A stretch of DNA of 64,000 nt from Flavobacterium sp. UBA6135 (GTDB taxonomy: Bacteria > Bacteroidota > Bacteroidia > Flavobacteriales > Flavobacteriaceae): contig NZ_DIVJ01000005.1 of the NCBI RefSeq assembly GCF_002428305.1, forward strand, positions 1-64,000, read 5' to 3'. Shown piece after piece: positions 31,621 through 41,293 of this stretch. The notes beneath the pieces were generated by a model. It ran no database searches. It was given only the letters and a program-made list of their open reading frames with translations, and was not told the origin of the DNA. A program made the position numbers and the translations under genes. Every line of letters begins with the position of its first letter. Position 1 is the stretch's first letter.

Positions 31621-34600
31621 TTATTCTATTATAATTCGCTTTACCTCTTTTGTATTTCCAGATTTCACTGAAACTAAATAAACGCCTGTTTGAACATTTT
31701 GCAGTTGAATGGTTTCATTCATCCTGCCCACAGTGTTATAAGTAGTATTAAATAAAACCCTTCCTCTCATATCATAAACCGATACGTCAACAGGCTCTCC
31801 ATTTGAATTATCCATTTGAAGCGTAAAAGTTCCATTATTTGGGTTCGGATACAAAACGAAATCAAACACTTTAGTATCTTCAACAGACAACGGAGCATTG
31901 ATGCTACAAATATTTAAACTCCAATTCAAAACTGCCCCACCATCTTGATCAAACAAATCTTCAACTTGTAACGTCCATAAGCCTTGAGAATTTTGATTGT
32001 TAAAAGCACTTAAAGGTTGTTGAGGTAATATTACTCCTGACAAAGCAGGATTTGGTGTTGTTTGGCAAACTACTGCAGCCCCCGAGTCGTCAAAAGTTGC
32101 CGATACATTTTGAAAATTTGCACTACTTGTGCATTCAGTATTCATAAGCTGTACCTGTGTCCCAGATGGACTGATAAGCGTTACGATTATATCGTTTACC
32201 CAAGTGTGTGTTAATTGTAAATTCACAGAAATCTTTTGAATTAAAACATTTGAAACGGAAGGCACATTAAGTGTTGACGTAACCACAGATGTAACTGCAG
32301 GAATAACCACAGGAACATTTGTTGAAGCAATAGTGCCACAAAATACTGTTGAAAAAGAGAAAATGGTTGAAAAATTCCCTGAACATGCAGCATTCTTTGG
32401 TCTGACTCTCCAATATAAAGTAGTTGTATTAGAAACACTTGAAGCGGTATAACTTGGTGTTGTAGAAGAACCGCTCTCAATAATAGTAGTAAAATTTGAA
32501 TCAGTAGCAATTTGTATGTCATAAGCGGTAGCTCCGGCTGAACTGTTCCATGAGAATGAAACATTACTCGGATTTATCCCTGTAGCTCCGTTTGCAGGCG
32601 ATTGTAGTGTAACCGGCCCAAAGTTACCTTCTACTAAATTGAGGTAAAAATTCACCGTTCGGGTTTGAGCACCTGATGTTGCTGTTACTGCTAAGGTATA
32701 AAATCCAACAGGAGTTGATCCTGTAGTAACAACTTGCATTGTAACCGTTCCGTTTGCAGTAATTGAACTTGGCATAAATGTAACCGTAGCTCCTGTTGGC
32801 TGTCCCGTTACACTAAATGTTGTTGGTGATGAAAAGCCTGCGAAAGTAGTATAGGGGAAAGTATATGAAATCATATTACCTCTACATTCTGACTTGTTTT
32901 GTTCTCCTTCAACTCCTGAAAAACCAATTGCCATTGAACTAGGAGCAGCAGTAATTGTAAAATTTGTATTAGAAACATCATAAAAAATATTCCCGTGTCC
33001 CATAACCATAATTCGATTTTGAGAACCAACAATGTTGGGAACAGTAATAATTTCTGATCCATCATTTGGCACTTGACTAGCTAATAATGTTGGAAAAGTC
33101 GCACCTCCATTTGAAGACATATAAATATCAACAAAAGGTGTATTTACCCCATTTGTAGTAGTTCCGGCTACATTCCATGTAACGGTTTGGTTAGAACCGG
33201 CAACCCAAGATATTGCAGTATTAGGTGATGTTACGATAAAAGGACCTGCTGCCGCAGTAGATGTTATTGTTGTATTAGCTCTTGCTGTTTGACCTCCATT
33301 AGGAGTCCTGTTATCCCTAACAGTAACGGCAAAATTCATGGATCTAGAAACTGAAGGTACAACCTCCCATGTTGTTTGAGTTAAACCACTCAAAACTGTT
33401 GGTAAAGCCGGAAAATATCGAGCATTTGATGCCATTGGCGGCAAAGACCTGAAAGTTGGCCCTCCTGTATTTGTTGGTTGGGGTGGCTGAGTTGCTATTT
33501 GATTATCCATCTGTTCCCAGCAATAGGTTAAAGCATCATTGTTTGAGTCTGTTGCATTAGCTTTTAAGACAAAAGGAGTGCTGATTGGTATCGTATAATT
33601 TAACAAAGGTTGAACAACAGGTGCTGCATTATTATTCGCAACATTCACAGAACAATTACCTGTTCCTGCTACAAAATTATCCATTTGAGCCAAACTTACT
33701 GCATGGAAATGAGCATCAGAATTACTCTGAACATTTGGAGCACAAATTCCCGCATACCCCATAATGGTACTAGCACTTCCGGGTTCAACTGCAGTTGTAT
33801 TAGTTCTGTTACAATTGTTATTTTGCGTATGGGTAGCTCCAAATTGATGTCCCATTTCATGTGCTACGTAATCCACATCAAAAGGATCCCCAACAGGTGC
33901 TGCTTGTCCTGTAACACCTCTTGCTTTATTTGCAGTACATGGAGAATTTAAAGTAGCAACTCCCCCACCACCTGTACTAAATACGTGACCAATGTCATAG
34001 TTTGAAAAACCAATGTACGTATCAATAACACCTTGGATTTGATTAATCATGCTAGATGTATTAGATAACATAGTTCCATCAGGATTTTCAGGCACCAAAA
34101 AGACTATAGCAACATTAGATGGGATAATTTGCATTGTTAACGACATGTCTCTTTCAAAAATTCCATTCACACGATTCATAGTTACATTCATTGCAGCCAA
34201 AACCGCATTTTGACGTTGAACTAACGTTCCACCAGCCAAACCGGCTTGATTGATATGGTACTGCGAATATTCTTCCGTTGAAGCTAAAGCCAAGCGGTAC
34301 GTTCTAAAAAGGCCCGCATTATTTTCAATTGAGTTGGCATTCTTTGGAGAAAAATGTAAACCTTCAGGCAAGCGTTCCTCTACTTCTTCTACCAAACATT
34401 CAAACGCTCTGTCTGTTTGTGCTTGATTTTTAGCATAGACAACATAATTCAATCGATCGTTTGTAAAAGGATCAATAAAAGTTGTTCCCTCACTTGACAA
34501 AATCATTCCATGAAATCCAAAAATCGTTGTACTAAAACGAATAATAGCAGTACGATCAGTTGTACTAAACCCTACATACGATTTGATATCAGGAAATTGA

Positions 34601-34914
34601 TTTGCCAAATCCGGATGTAAAACTGAAACTTCATATACTCTGAACTCCTGAATCTCTCCCTTAGAATTTGGAAACGGAATTGTTACTGTTGAAGTAGCCG
34701 ATGAATGCAATCGATTTGGAGCAGTTGACAACCTTGATTTCATGGCGTTTAAATCCATTGAATAAACATCATAAGATAATAAAGTTGAAGTCCTTTCTAC
34801 TTTTTCAAATAAAGAAAAACGATTCTCATTGGTTGGCCTCCATAACTTTTCTTGGGAAAAAGCTGTACCAAAAGCAAAGAGAATTACAGCGATTTGGAGT
34901 AATATTCTTTTCAT
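31621..34914 (-). CDS. Secreted reprolysin-type zinc metalloprotease with P-domain and T9SS tail
   Basis: A 1097-aa exported protease. The signal peptide ends near residue 20. A propeptide follows to about residue 200. The catalytic domain has the extended zinc motif HEMGHQFGATH (about residue 352) with a Met-turn-like stretch SASTIMGYAG after it, typical of M12B-like reprolysins. Then come Ig-like/fibronectin-like domains, a P-domain region (SVNLQLTHTWVNDIIVTLIS), and a C-terminal T9SS type A sorting domain (VLYPNPNNGTFTLQMD to the end). A -7 element lies 20 bp upstream of the start. It faces the next metalloprotease gene divergently. Confidence 0.92.
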   Translation of the reverse strand: MKRILLQIAVILFAFGTAFSQEKLWRPTNENRFSLFEKVERTSTLLSYDVYSMDLNAMKSRLSTAPNRLHSSATSTVTIPFPNSKGEIQEFRVYEVSVLHPDLANQFPDIKSYVGFSTTDRTAIIRFSTTIFGFHGMILSSEGTTFIDPFTNDRLNYVVYAKNQAQTDRAFECLVEEVEERLPEGLHFSPKNANSIENNAGLFRTYRLALASTEEYSQYHINQAGLAGGTLVQRQNAVLAAMNVTMNRVNGIFERDMSLTMQIIPSNVAIVFLVPENPDGTMLSNTSSMINQIQGVIDTYIGFSNYDIGHVFSTGGGGVATLNSPCTANKARGVTGQAAPVGDPFDVDYVAHEMGHQFGATHTQNNNCNRTNTTAVEPGSASTIMGYAGICAPNVQSNSDAHFHAVSLAQMDNFVAGTGNCSVNVANNNAAPVVQPLLNYTIPISTPFVLKANATDSNNDALTYCWEQMDNQIATQPPQPTNTGGPTFRSLPPMASNARYFPALPTVLSGLTQTTWEVVPSVSRSMNFAVTVRDNRTPNGGQTARANTTITSTAAAGPFIVTSPNTAISWVAGSNQTVTWNVAGTTTNGVNTPFVDIYMSSNGGATFPTLLASQVPNDGSEIITVPNIVGSQNRIMVMGHGNIFYDVSNTNFTITAAPSSMAIGFSGVEGEQNKSECRGNMISYTFPYTTFAGFSSPTTFSVTGQPTGATVTFMPSSITANGTVTMQVVTTGSTPVGFYTLAVTATSGAQTRTVNFYLNLVEGNFGPVTLQSPANGATGINPSNVSFSWNSSAGATAYDIQIATDSNFTTIIESGSSTTPSYTASSVSNTTTLYWRVRPKNAACSGNFSTIFSFSTVFCGTIASTNVPVVIPAVTSVVTSTLNVPSVSNVLIQKISVNLQLTHTWVNDIIVTLISPSGTQVQLMNTECTSSANFQNVSATFDDSGAAVVCQTTPNPALSGVILPQQPLSAFNNQNSQGLWTLQVEDLFDQDGGAVLNWSLNICSINAPLSVEDTKVFDFVLYPNPNNGTFTLQMDNSNGEPVDVSVYDMRGRVLFNTTYNTVGRMNETIQLQNVQTGVYLVSVKSGNTKEVKRIIIE

Positions 34915-34934
34915 TTTGAAGATTTTAGTTATTA

Positions 34935-34942
34935 CAAATATA
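34935..34942 (-). promoter_or_regulatory. -7 element (TATATTTG) of the reprolysin gene
   Basis: A perfect TAnnTTTG match on the minus strand, 20 bp upstream of the start. Confidence 0.5.
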
Positions 34943-35091
34943 TATTTTATGAAATCCTATTCAAAAAAAATTACGTATATAATTCAAAACTTTATATAAT
35001 AACCATCTGTTTCTTATAAAAAGAACTTTAAACTAGTTAATTTTAAAATTATATTCAAAAAATATTTAAATTAGCCAAAATTTACTAATTC

Positions 35092-37134
35092 ATGAAAAAA
35101 ATTACCCTTTTTGCATTTTTAATTTTCTTTACAATTACTCATGCTCAGTTAAAACCAAAAACAACTTTTGGTAAAACGATTCAAGGCAACACTGAGTCAG
35201 GTGCGCCTATTCAGAGATGTTATACCACCGAAAATGAAGAATTACTTCGTGCTCAGAATCCGGACATGCCATCAAAAAAAGAATTCAATGATTTTATTAA
35301 TAATAGAATCCAAGAAGAATTATTAAAGAAAGGCAACTTGTCAAATAGTACACAAAACACTTCGGTAGTTGTAACTATCCCTGTAGTGGTTCACGTAATA
35401 CACAACGGTGATGCTTATGGAACCAATGAAAATATTCACGATCTTCAAGTGCAATCGCAAATTACTGTGTTAAATCAAGATTTCAGAAAACTTTTAGGTA
35501 CTCCAGGCTACAATACCAATCCGGTGGGTGCTGATGTTGAAATCGAGTTTTGTTTAGCTCAACGAACACCGGATAATCTTCCAACAAATGGTATCAATCG
35601 TGTAAATTTAGGTGTTGCTAGTTATAACACAACTTCTATAAACAACAATGTGAAACCTCAAACACAATGGGATCCTAATAAGTACCTCAACATATGGAGT
35701 GTAAATATAGCAGGTGGCATTTTAGGTTATGCACAGTTTCCTAGTAGCTCCACCTCACCTACTATTGCTCAAACGGATGGTGTGGTTATTGGTTATAATT
35801 CTTTTGGTTCTTCAGCCATTTATCCGGCGGGAACTTATAGTGCACCCTATGACAGAGGAAGAACCGCTACGCATGAAGTAGGTCACTTTTTAGGATTGTA
35901 CCACATCTGGGGAGACAATACTAGTTGTGTTGTAGATGCTAACGATAGTCAACAAGATTTTTGTTTAGACACTCCTGCTGCTGCAAACCCAAATTACGGC
36001 TGCCCTATAAATATAGATAGTTGTCCTACTCCCGCAGGCATTCCGGATATGGTTCAAAATTATATGGATTATACCAATGATACTTGTATGAACATCTTTA
36101 CCCAAAATCAAAAAACAAGAATGTTAGCCGTATTAAATTCCTTCCCACGACGACTTCAACTACTTACTTCTAACGGTTGCCAACCGCTGGAAACATTTGG
36201 TTTAGATGGAAATATTGGCATTACCAACTTAAATGTAAGTCCTTGTGGCACAACTTTATCTCCTGTACTAAGTTTTGAAAACGTTGGAACAACCACCTTA
36301 ACTTCTGCTGTAATTAGTTACAACATTGATGGCAACAACCCTCAAACAATATCTTGGTCAGGTACTTTGACAACCGGTCAAAGTGCAACAATAAATGTTG
36401 GATCCTTAAGCACAACAAGTGGTCCTCATACATTTAATGTAAGTATTGTATCCGTAAACGGTCAAACAGACCAAAATACATTTAATAATACCAAAAACCA
36501 AGCATTTACAACTGTAACTAATTTTGCTTCTAACTTAGTCAATTTTAGATTACAATTAGACTTTTATGGTGAAGAAACAACGTGGAATCTAAAAAACTCC
36601 GCCGGAACTACACTTTACAGCGGTGGTAATTATCCTGTTACAACACCTAGTAATGCTACAGTAGGAGTTATGGGAGCATTAATACAAGCTTCATGGAATC
36701 TACCAAGTAACGATTGTTATACTTTTACTATTAATGATTCCTATGGTGACGGTATCTGTTGCCAATTTGGTGCAGGCTATTACGATATCAAAACACCTAC
36801 CAATGAGGTAATAATAAGTGGGGGTACATTTACAGATACCGAATCAAAAACATTTGCGATCAACTTGCTAAGCGTTGGCGAAGTAACCGCTTTTGATGAA
36901 ATGTATGTATATCCAAACCCAACAAATGATTTGTTAAACGTATTTGTTTCTAACGAAATTGGTCTTCCGGAATCGTATGTCATTTATAATGCCTTGGGTC
37001 AAGTTATTGTAAATAAATCCATTCATTCTGCTGTTGATTTAAGCATTAATACTGCTAATTATAGCAATGGAGTATATTTCATTAAGCTGACAAAAGAAAA
37101 TCAAAGCAAAACGCTTCGTTTTATTAAAAATTAA
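35092..37134 (+). CDS. Secreted M43 (pappalysin-like) metalloprotease with T9SS tail
   Basis: A 680-aa exported protease. It has a signal peptide (MKKITLFAFLIFFTITHAQ), then a propeptide and a catalytic domain with TATHEVGHFLGLYHIWGD (HExxHxxGxxH near residue 261) and a Met-turn region VQNYMDYTND. This is the M43 cytophagalysin/pappalysin type. Two beta-sandwich domains follow. The C-terminus is a T9SS type A sorting domain (MYVYPNPTNDLLNVFVSNEI and the SKTLRFIKN end). It is divergent from the reprolysin gene with about 177 bp between starts and has a strong terminator. Expected role: extracellular protein degradation. Confidence 0.93.
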   Translation: MKKITLFAFLIFFTITHAQLKPKTTFGKTIQGNTESGAPIQRCYTTENEELLRAQNPDMPSKKEFNDFINNRIQEELLKKGNLSNSTQNTSVVVTIPVVVHVIHNGDAYGTNENIHDLQVQSQITVLNQDFRKLLGTPGYNTNPVGADVEIEFCLAQRTPDNLPTNGINRVNLGVASYNTTSINNNVKPQTQWDPNKYLNIWSVNIAGGILGYAQFPSSSTSPTIAQTDGVVIGYNSFGSSAIYPAGTYSAPYDRGRTATHEVGHFLGLYHIWGDNTSCVVDANDSQQDFCLDTPAAANPNYGCPINIDSCPTPAGIPDMVQNYMDYTNDTCMNIFTQNQKTRMLAVLNSFPRRLQLLTSNGCQPLETFGLDGNIGITNLNVSPCGTTLSPVLSFENVGTTTLTSAVISYNIDGNNPQTISWSGTLTTGQSATINVGSLSTTSGPHTFNVSIVSVNGQTDQNTFNNTKNQAFTTVTNFASNLVNFRLQLDFYGEETTWNLKNSAGTTLYSGGNYPVTTPSNATVGVMGALIQASWNLPSNDCYTFTINDSYGDGICCQFGAGYYDIKTPTNEVIISGGTFTDTESKTFAINLLSVGEVTAFDEMYVYPNPTNDLLNVFVSNEIGLPESYVIYNALGQVIVNKSIHSAVDLSINTANYSNGVYFIKLTKENQSKTLRFIKN

Positions 37135-37153
37135 TAAAGCCTTCTTTATAATT

Positions 37154-37188
37154 AAAAAGGGATTGATTCATTCAATCCCTTTTTTTTT
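37154..37188 (+). terminator. Intrinsic terminator after the M43 protease gene
   Basis: The stem AAAGGGATTGA/TCAATCCCTTT is followed by a long T-run. Confidence 0.85.
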
Positions 37189-37202
37189 AGACTTGCAAAT
37201 AC

Positions 37203-37210
37203 TAAATTTG
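37203..37210 (+). promoter_or_regulatory. -7 element (TAAATTTG) of ribF
   Basis: A perfect TAnnTTTG match 20 bp upstream of the TTG start of ribF. Confidence 0.5.
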
Positions 37211-37230
37211 TATGCACTAATAAACAGCTC

Positions 37231-38166
37231 TTGAAAATATATCATTCCATAAAAGATTTTAAACCTACTTCTCAAACCATTGTAACTTTAGGCACGTTTG
37301 ATGGTGTTCATATAGGTCATAAAAAAATTATTGAACGCCTCGTTTCAAATGCAGCCGCAAATGGCGGCGAAACAGTAATTTTAACCTTTTTCCCGCATCC
37401 GCGAATGATTCTTCAAGATGGTTCCGACATTAAATTATTGAATACTATTGACGAAAAATCCATGCTTCTGGATCAGTGCGGTATAGACCATTTAATAATT
37501 CATCCGTTTGACCAAGAATTTTCTCGACTAACAGCCGAAGAATTTGTGCAGGAAATTTTAGTCAACCAATTTCAATTAAAAAAAATTATCATTGGTCACG
37601 ATCACCGCTTCGGGAGAAACAGAACCGCCAATATAGACGACTTGATAAATTTTGGAAATCAATTCTCGTTTGAAGTAGAACAAATTTCAGCACAGGAAAT
37701 TGACGAAGTTTCCGTGAGCTCTACAAAAATCAGAAATGCTCTCTTTGAAGGCAACTGCCAATTAGCCAACGAATATTTGGGTTATCCCTATATTTTGTCC
37801 GGCACTGTTGAAAAAGGTAAAAGCATCGGTAGAACCATTAATTTTCCGACTGCAAATTTACACATCAAAGAATCATACAAATTAATTCCTAAAAATGGTG
37901 TCTACATAGTTTCGTCCCTACTCAACAACAAAACGGTTTTTGGGATGATGAATATTGGATTTAATCCAACTGTTAACGGAGAAAAACAATCCATAGAAAT
38001 TCATTTTTTTAATTGGAATGCTGATTTATACAACCAAAAAATTCAAGTAAATGTTTTGGAACGCATCCGAGAGGAACAGAAATTTGATTCCATTGATGAC
38101 TTAAAGATTCAATTACAACAAGATCAAAACAAGTCGCTCCAAATGATTGAAAAATTCAACAGATGA
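37231..38166 (+). CDS. ribF: Bifunctional riboflavin kinase/FMN adenylyltransferase
   Basis: RibF makes FMN and then FAD from riboflavin. The N-terminal nucleotidyltransferase has LGTFDGVHIGHKKIIERL (about residues 22-39) and GHDHRFGRNRTAN. The C-terminal riboflavin kinase has GTVEKGKSIGRTINFPTANL and GMMNIGFNPTV. The start is TTG at 37231: the first residues (MKIYHSIKDF) fit the family, and the nearby upstream ATG at 37212 hits a stop at once. The stop overlaps the next gene by ATGA, so the HTTM protein is co-translated. Length 311 aa. Confidence 0.96.
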   Translation: MKIYHSIKDFKPTSQTIVTLGTFDGVHIGHKKIIERLVSNAAANGGETVILTFFPHPRMILQDGSDIKLLNTIDEKSMLLDQCGIDHLIIHPFDQEFSRLTAEEFVQEILVNQFQLKKIIIGHDHRFGRNRTANIDDLINFGNQFSFEVEQISAQEIDEVSVSSTKIRNALFEGNCQLANEYLGYPYILSGTVEKGKSIGRTINFPTANLHIKESYKLIPKNGVYIVSSLLNNKTVFGMMNIGFNPTVNGEKQSIEIHFFNWNADLYNQKIQVNVLERIREEQKFDSIDDLKIQLQQDQNKSLQMIEKFNR

Positions 38167-39485
38167 ATAAACTGTGGCAACCCATTGACAACGCTCCACT
38201 ACTTGTGTTCAGAATCTTTTTTGGATTCCTAATTGCCGCAGAATCGTTTGGAGCAATACTCACAGGATGGGTTCGAAACGTTTTAATTAAACCCGAATTT
38301 ACTTTTTCTCATATCGGTTTTGAATGGCTGCAACCGCTACCCGGCTATGGTATGTATGCCTATTTTGCCCTAATGGGAAGTATGGGAATTGCTGTCATGT
38401 TGGGTTACAAATACCGATGGAGTTTAGGCATTTTTACTTTACTGTGGACGGGTGTTTATCTCATGCAAAAAGAAGCCTATAACAACCATTATTATTTGTT
38501 GATTTTGGTTTGTATTATCATGCTTTTCATGCCGGCAAATAGAGCCGTTTCAATCGATGCCAAACAAAATCCGACGATTAAAACGAATTACATGCCAAAA
38601 TTCGTTTTGATAATAATGATAGCCCAAATGACCATTGTATATGGTTTTGCTACTATCGCCAAGTTTTATCCCGATTGGTTGGATGGTACATTTACACGTA
38701 GCTTGTTTCAACCGCATACAAATTTCCCCGTTATTGGTACTGTTTTTTCCACAAAATGGTTCCCCCTGTTCATAGCCTACTCAGGAATTGTATTTGATGG
38801 CTTGATTATTCCGGCGTTACTTTGGAAAAAAACAAGAACCATCGCTTTTATCGCATCACTGATTTTTCACCTCTTTAATTCGGTTACACTTCAAATCGGG
38901 ATCTTTCCGTTTTTTGCACTAAGCTTTGTTGTGTTCTTCTATCCTCCTGAAAAAATTAGAAAACTGTTTTTCAGAAACCAAATTGAACTTCCAGATACCA
39001 CTCTAAATTTAAAGCCGGCAAAACTAATTTTACTTTTCTTTATTGTTTTTTTCAGCATACAACTTTTGTTACCCATACGCCATTGGTTCATCAAAGGAGA
39101 TGTGTTGTGGACAGAAGAGGGCCATCGTTTGAGTTGGCGAATGATGTTAAGACAGCGAAACGGTTTTATCACCTACCGAGTTGTTGACAAACAAACCAAA
39201 GAACAATGGACATACTCGCTTCAGGATAAAGCATCTTTTAAGCAATTTAACATGTTGAATAAACCCGATGGGATTTGGCAATTTGCTCAACGTATAAAAA
39301 AAGAATACCAAGAACAAGGAAAAGACGTTTCCATATTTATTGATTCCAGAGTGAGTGTCAACAACAAACCCTACCTTATGTTTGTTGACCCCGCAGTTGA
39401 TTTTGCTCAAGCAAAATGGAATTATTTTTCACATAACAACTGGATCATTCTCTATGATTCTCAAGGTCATCCAATCGAAAAGTAA
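38163..39485 (+). CDS. HTTM-domain membrane protein, vitamin K-dependent carboxylase-like
   Basis: A 440-aa integral membrane protein of the HTTM family, whose best-known member is the eukaryotic vitamin K-dependent gamma-glutamyl carboxylase. It has several helices in the first 300 residues. The stretch LMQKEAYNNHYYLLIL (about 100-115) aligns with the human LDKTSWNNHSYLYGLL, which carries the catalytic Lys218; the equivalent here is Lys103. A soluble C-terminal part of about 130 residues follows (WRMMLRQRNGFITYRVVDK). The ATG overlaps the ribF stop by 4 bp. Established: bacteria carry such homologues. Whether it carboxylates glutamate with menaquinone is unknown. Confidence 0.88.
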   Translation: MNKLWQPIDNAPLLVFRIFFGFLIAAESFGAILTGWVRNVLIKPEFTFSHIGFEWLQPLPGYGMYAYFALMGSMGIAVMLGYKYRWSLGIFTLLWTGVYLMQKEAYNNHYYLLILVCIIMLFMPANRAVSIDAKQNPTIKTNYMPKFVLIIMIAQMTIVYGFATIAKFYPDWLDGTFTRSLFQPHTNFPVIGTVFSTKWFPLFIAYSGIVFDGLIIPALLWKKTRTIAFIASLIFHLFNSVTLQIGIFPFFALSFVVFFYPPEKIRKLFFRNQIELPDTTLNLKPAKLILLFFIVFFSIQLLLPIRHWFIKGDVLWTEEGHRLSWRMMLRQRNGFITYRVVDKQTKEQWTYSLQDKASFKQFNMLNKPDGIWQFAQRIKKEYQEQGKDVSIFIDSRVSVNNKPYLMFVDPAVDFAQAKWNYFSHNNWIILYDSQGHPIEK

Positions 39486-39575
39486 GGAAGTAAACACCAC
39501 TTGTGAATATCTTCTCGGCTTTCAATCAAAATGCTTTGTCTAAAATATGTATTTTTGATTATCTAAAATTTGAAT

Positions 39576-40658
39576 ATGACACCATCCAGAAACAATTGGA
39601 CTAAAGAAGAAATTATGGCTATTTATCAAAAGCCAATGATGGATTTATTATATGAAGCAGCAACCATTCACAGAGAACGTCACGACCCAAATGTAGTTCA
39701 GGTTTCCACTTTACTTTCTATCAAGACAGGAGGATGTCCGGAAGATTGTGGCTATTGCCCGCAAGCCGCACGATACCACACCAATGTAGAAGGTAACGAC
39801 TTAATGTCGGTGCAACAAGTAAAAGCTCAAGCTCTTCGGGCAAAGTCTTCGGGTTCTTCTCGTGTTTGTATGGGTGCCGCTTGGCGAAATGTAAAAGACG
39901 GCCCTGAGTTTGACCAAGTTTTGGAAATGGTGCGAACGCTTAACAAGTTAGACATGGAAGTATGCTGTACTTTGGGTATGCTTACCGAAAATCAAGCCTT
40001 ACGATTGGCAGAAGCCGGTTTGTATGCCTACAACCACAACTTAGATTCTTCTGAAGAATATTATAAAGAAGTCATTTCAACCCGAGCCTTTGATGACCGT
40101 TTGAAAACCATAGAAAATGTAAGAAAAACAAATGTCACCGTTTGTAGTGGTGGTATTATTGGAATGGGTGAAAGCCTGGAAGACAGAGCCGGAATGTTAG
40201 TGGCTCTTTCTACCTTAAACCCACAACCGGAATCGGTGCCAATCAACGCATTGGTTGCCGTGGAAGGCACACCACTTGAAGACCAAAAACCAATTGAAAT
40301 TTGGGAGATGATTCGCATGGTGGCTACTACACGAATTGTAATGCCGGAAACACAAGTGCGGCTTTCAGCAGGAAGAACAGAAATGAGTCGTGAAGGACAA
40401 GCATTATGCTTTTTTGCCGGAGCCAATTCCATTTTTGCCGGCGATAAATTGTTAACCACACCAAATCCTGATGTAAACGACGATATGAAAATGTTTGACC
40501 TTTTAGGCTTAGTTCCACAAAAACCCTTCGTAAAAATGGAACAACCCAAAACAGTGGAAGCCGAAGACTCACAATGGCAGGCACTAGGCGAAAAACCAAA
40601 ATGGTCCAGACCCGGTCACACTATCGAACGCAACAAAGAAGCGTCGCTTAAAAAATAA
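39576..40658 (+). CDS. bioB: Biotin synthase
   Basis: Radical-SAM enzyme inserting sulfur into dethiobiotin, the last step of biotin synthesis. The CxxxCxxC cluster motif is Cys54, Cys58 and Cys61 in TGGCPEDCGYCPQAA. A second (auxiliary) cluster set includes the Cys of SRVCMGAAW and the EVCCTLGML block, and an Arg in RLSAGRTEM. Start: ATG at 39576 (MTPSRNNWTKEE); the ORF could start at a TTG two codons earlier. It is isolated, about 20 kb from the bioFDA operon, and ends with a strong terminator. Length 360 aa. Confidence 0.97.
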   Translation: MTPSRNNWTKEEIMAIYQKPMMDLLYEAATIHRERHDPNVVQVSTLLSIKTGGCPEDCGYCPQAARYHTNVEGNDLMSVQQVKAQALRAKSSGSSRVCMGAAWRNVKDGPEFDQVLEMVRTLNKLDMEVCCTLGMLTENQALRLAEAGLYAYNHNLDSSEEYYKEVISTRAFDDRLKTIENVRKTNVTVCSGGIIGMGESLEDRAGMLVALSTLNPQPESVPINALVAVEGTPLEDQKPIEIWEMIRMVATTRIVMPETQVRLSAGRTEMSREGQALCFFAGANSIFAGDKLLTTPNPDVNDDMKMFDLLGLVPQKPFVKMEQPKTVEAEDSQWQALGEKPKWSRPGHTIERNKEASLKK

Positions 40659-40664
40659 ATACCC

Positions 40665-40698
40665 AATCCTTCTTGAAAGTCAAGAAGGATTTTTTTTA
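40665..40698 (+). terminator. Intrinsic terminator after bioB
   Basis: The stem AATCCTTCTTGA/TCAAGAAGGATT is followed by a T-run. Confidence 0.85.
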
Positions 40699-40715
40699 AT
40701 TTAAAATAATGGAAT

Positions 40716-41177
40716 ATGAAATCAAAATCACTTCTAGTAGGTTTACTCCTGTTGTTTCTATGTTCGACATGTTCGACTAACGACCAACAAAAAGAAAACG
40801 AAAGAGCCGTTATTGCCTTTCAAGACAGTTTTATCAAACTATTTCAGGATAAAGATGTCCCAAAATTAGTTAACCGTTTTACAAAAGACGGTAGTCTTAA
40901 AGTCCCCAACAATCCGATTCTAATGGGACATGAAGCTTTAACCGGTAATTACACTTTTGTTACGAGCATGGAAAACTTTTCTCTACAGTTAAAATTAATC
41001 AGCATTTCTGTTGCCAAAGCAGGCGACATGGCCTATACTTTAAATGACTATGAAGTGGGTTTTGACACCCCAAACGGTCCATTTTCAGAAAAGGGAAAAT
41101 CACTAATTGTTTATGAGAAAATCAATGGGGAATGGAAAATTGCACACGAAAATTTAAGCAACAGTTCATCGCTATGA
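40716..41177 (+). CDS. SnoaL/NTF2-like lipoprotein
   Basis: A 153-aa protein with a lipoprotein-like signal (LLVGLLLLFLCSTCSTN; lipobox Cys around residue 16-19). The rest has the cone-shaped NTF2-like/SnoaL (DUF4440) pattern: an N-terminal helix (ERAVIAFQDSFIKLFQDKDV), then strands ending in YEKINGEWKIAHENLS. Such proteins bind small ligands or act as simple isomerases, but no catalytic residues can be assigned here. It is between the bioB terminator and the cupin gene, with no operon partner. Function unknown. Confidence 0.82.
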   Translation: MKSKSLLVGLLLLFLCSTCSTNDQQKENERAVIAFQDSFIKLFQDKDVPKLVNRFTKDGSLKVPNNPILMGHEALTGNYTFVTSMENFSLQLKLISISVAKAGDMAYTLNDYEVGFDTPNGPFSEKGKSLIVYEKINGEWKIAHENLSNSSSL

Positions 41178-41240
41178 CGAAGAACTAGATTCTTAAAATT
41201 TTTAACACTACTAGCGTAGTTTTATTAAAAAAACGTTTAG

Positions 41241-41248
41241 TAATTTTG
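41241..41248 (+). promoter_or_regulatory. -7 element (TAATTTTG) of the cupin-like gene
   Basis: A perfect TAnnTTTG match, 45 bp upstream of the ATG at 41294. It overlaps the alternative start at 41246, which supports the later ATG. Confidence 0.5.
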
Positions 41249-41293
41249 TTTGAGTTATGTAACATCCTCATAATAAAATTAGTGGTTATAATT

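Noticed and set aside
40061..40549. 162-aa open frame antisense to bioB
   Set aside because: Completely inside bioB, which is certain. No independent signal.
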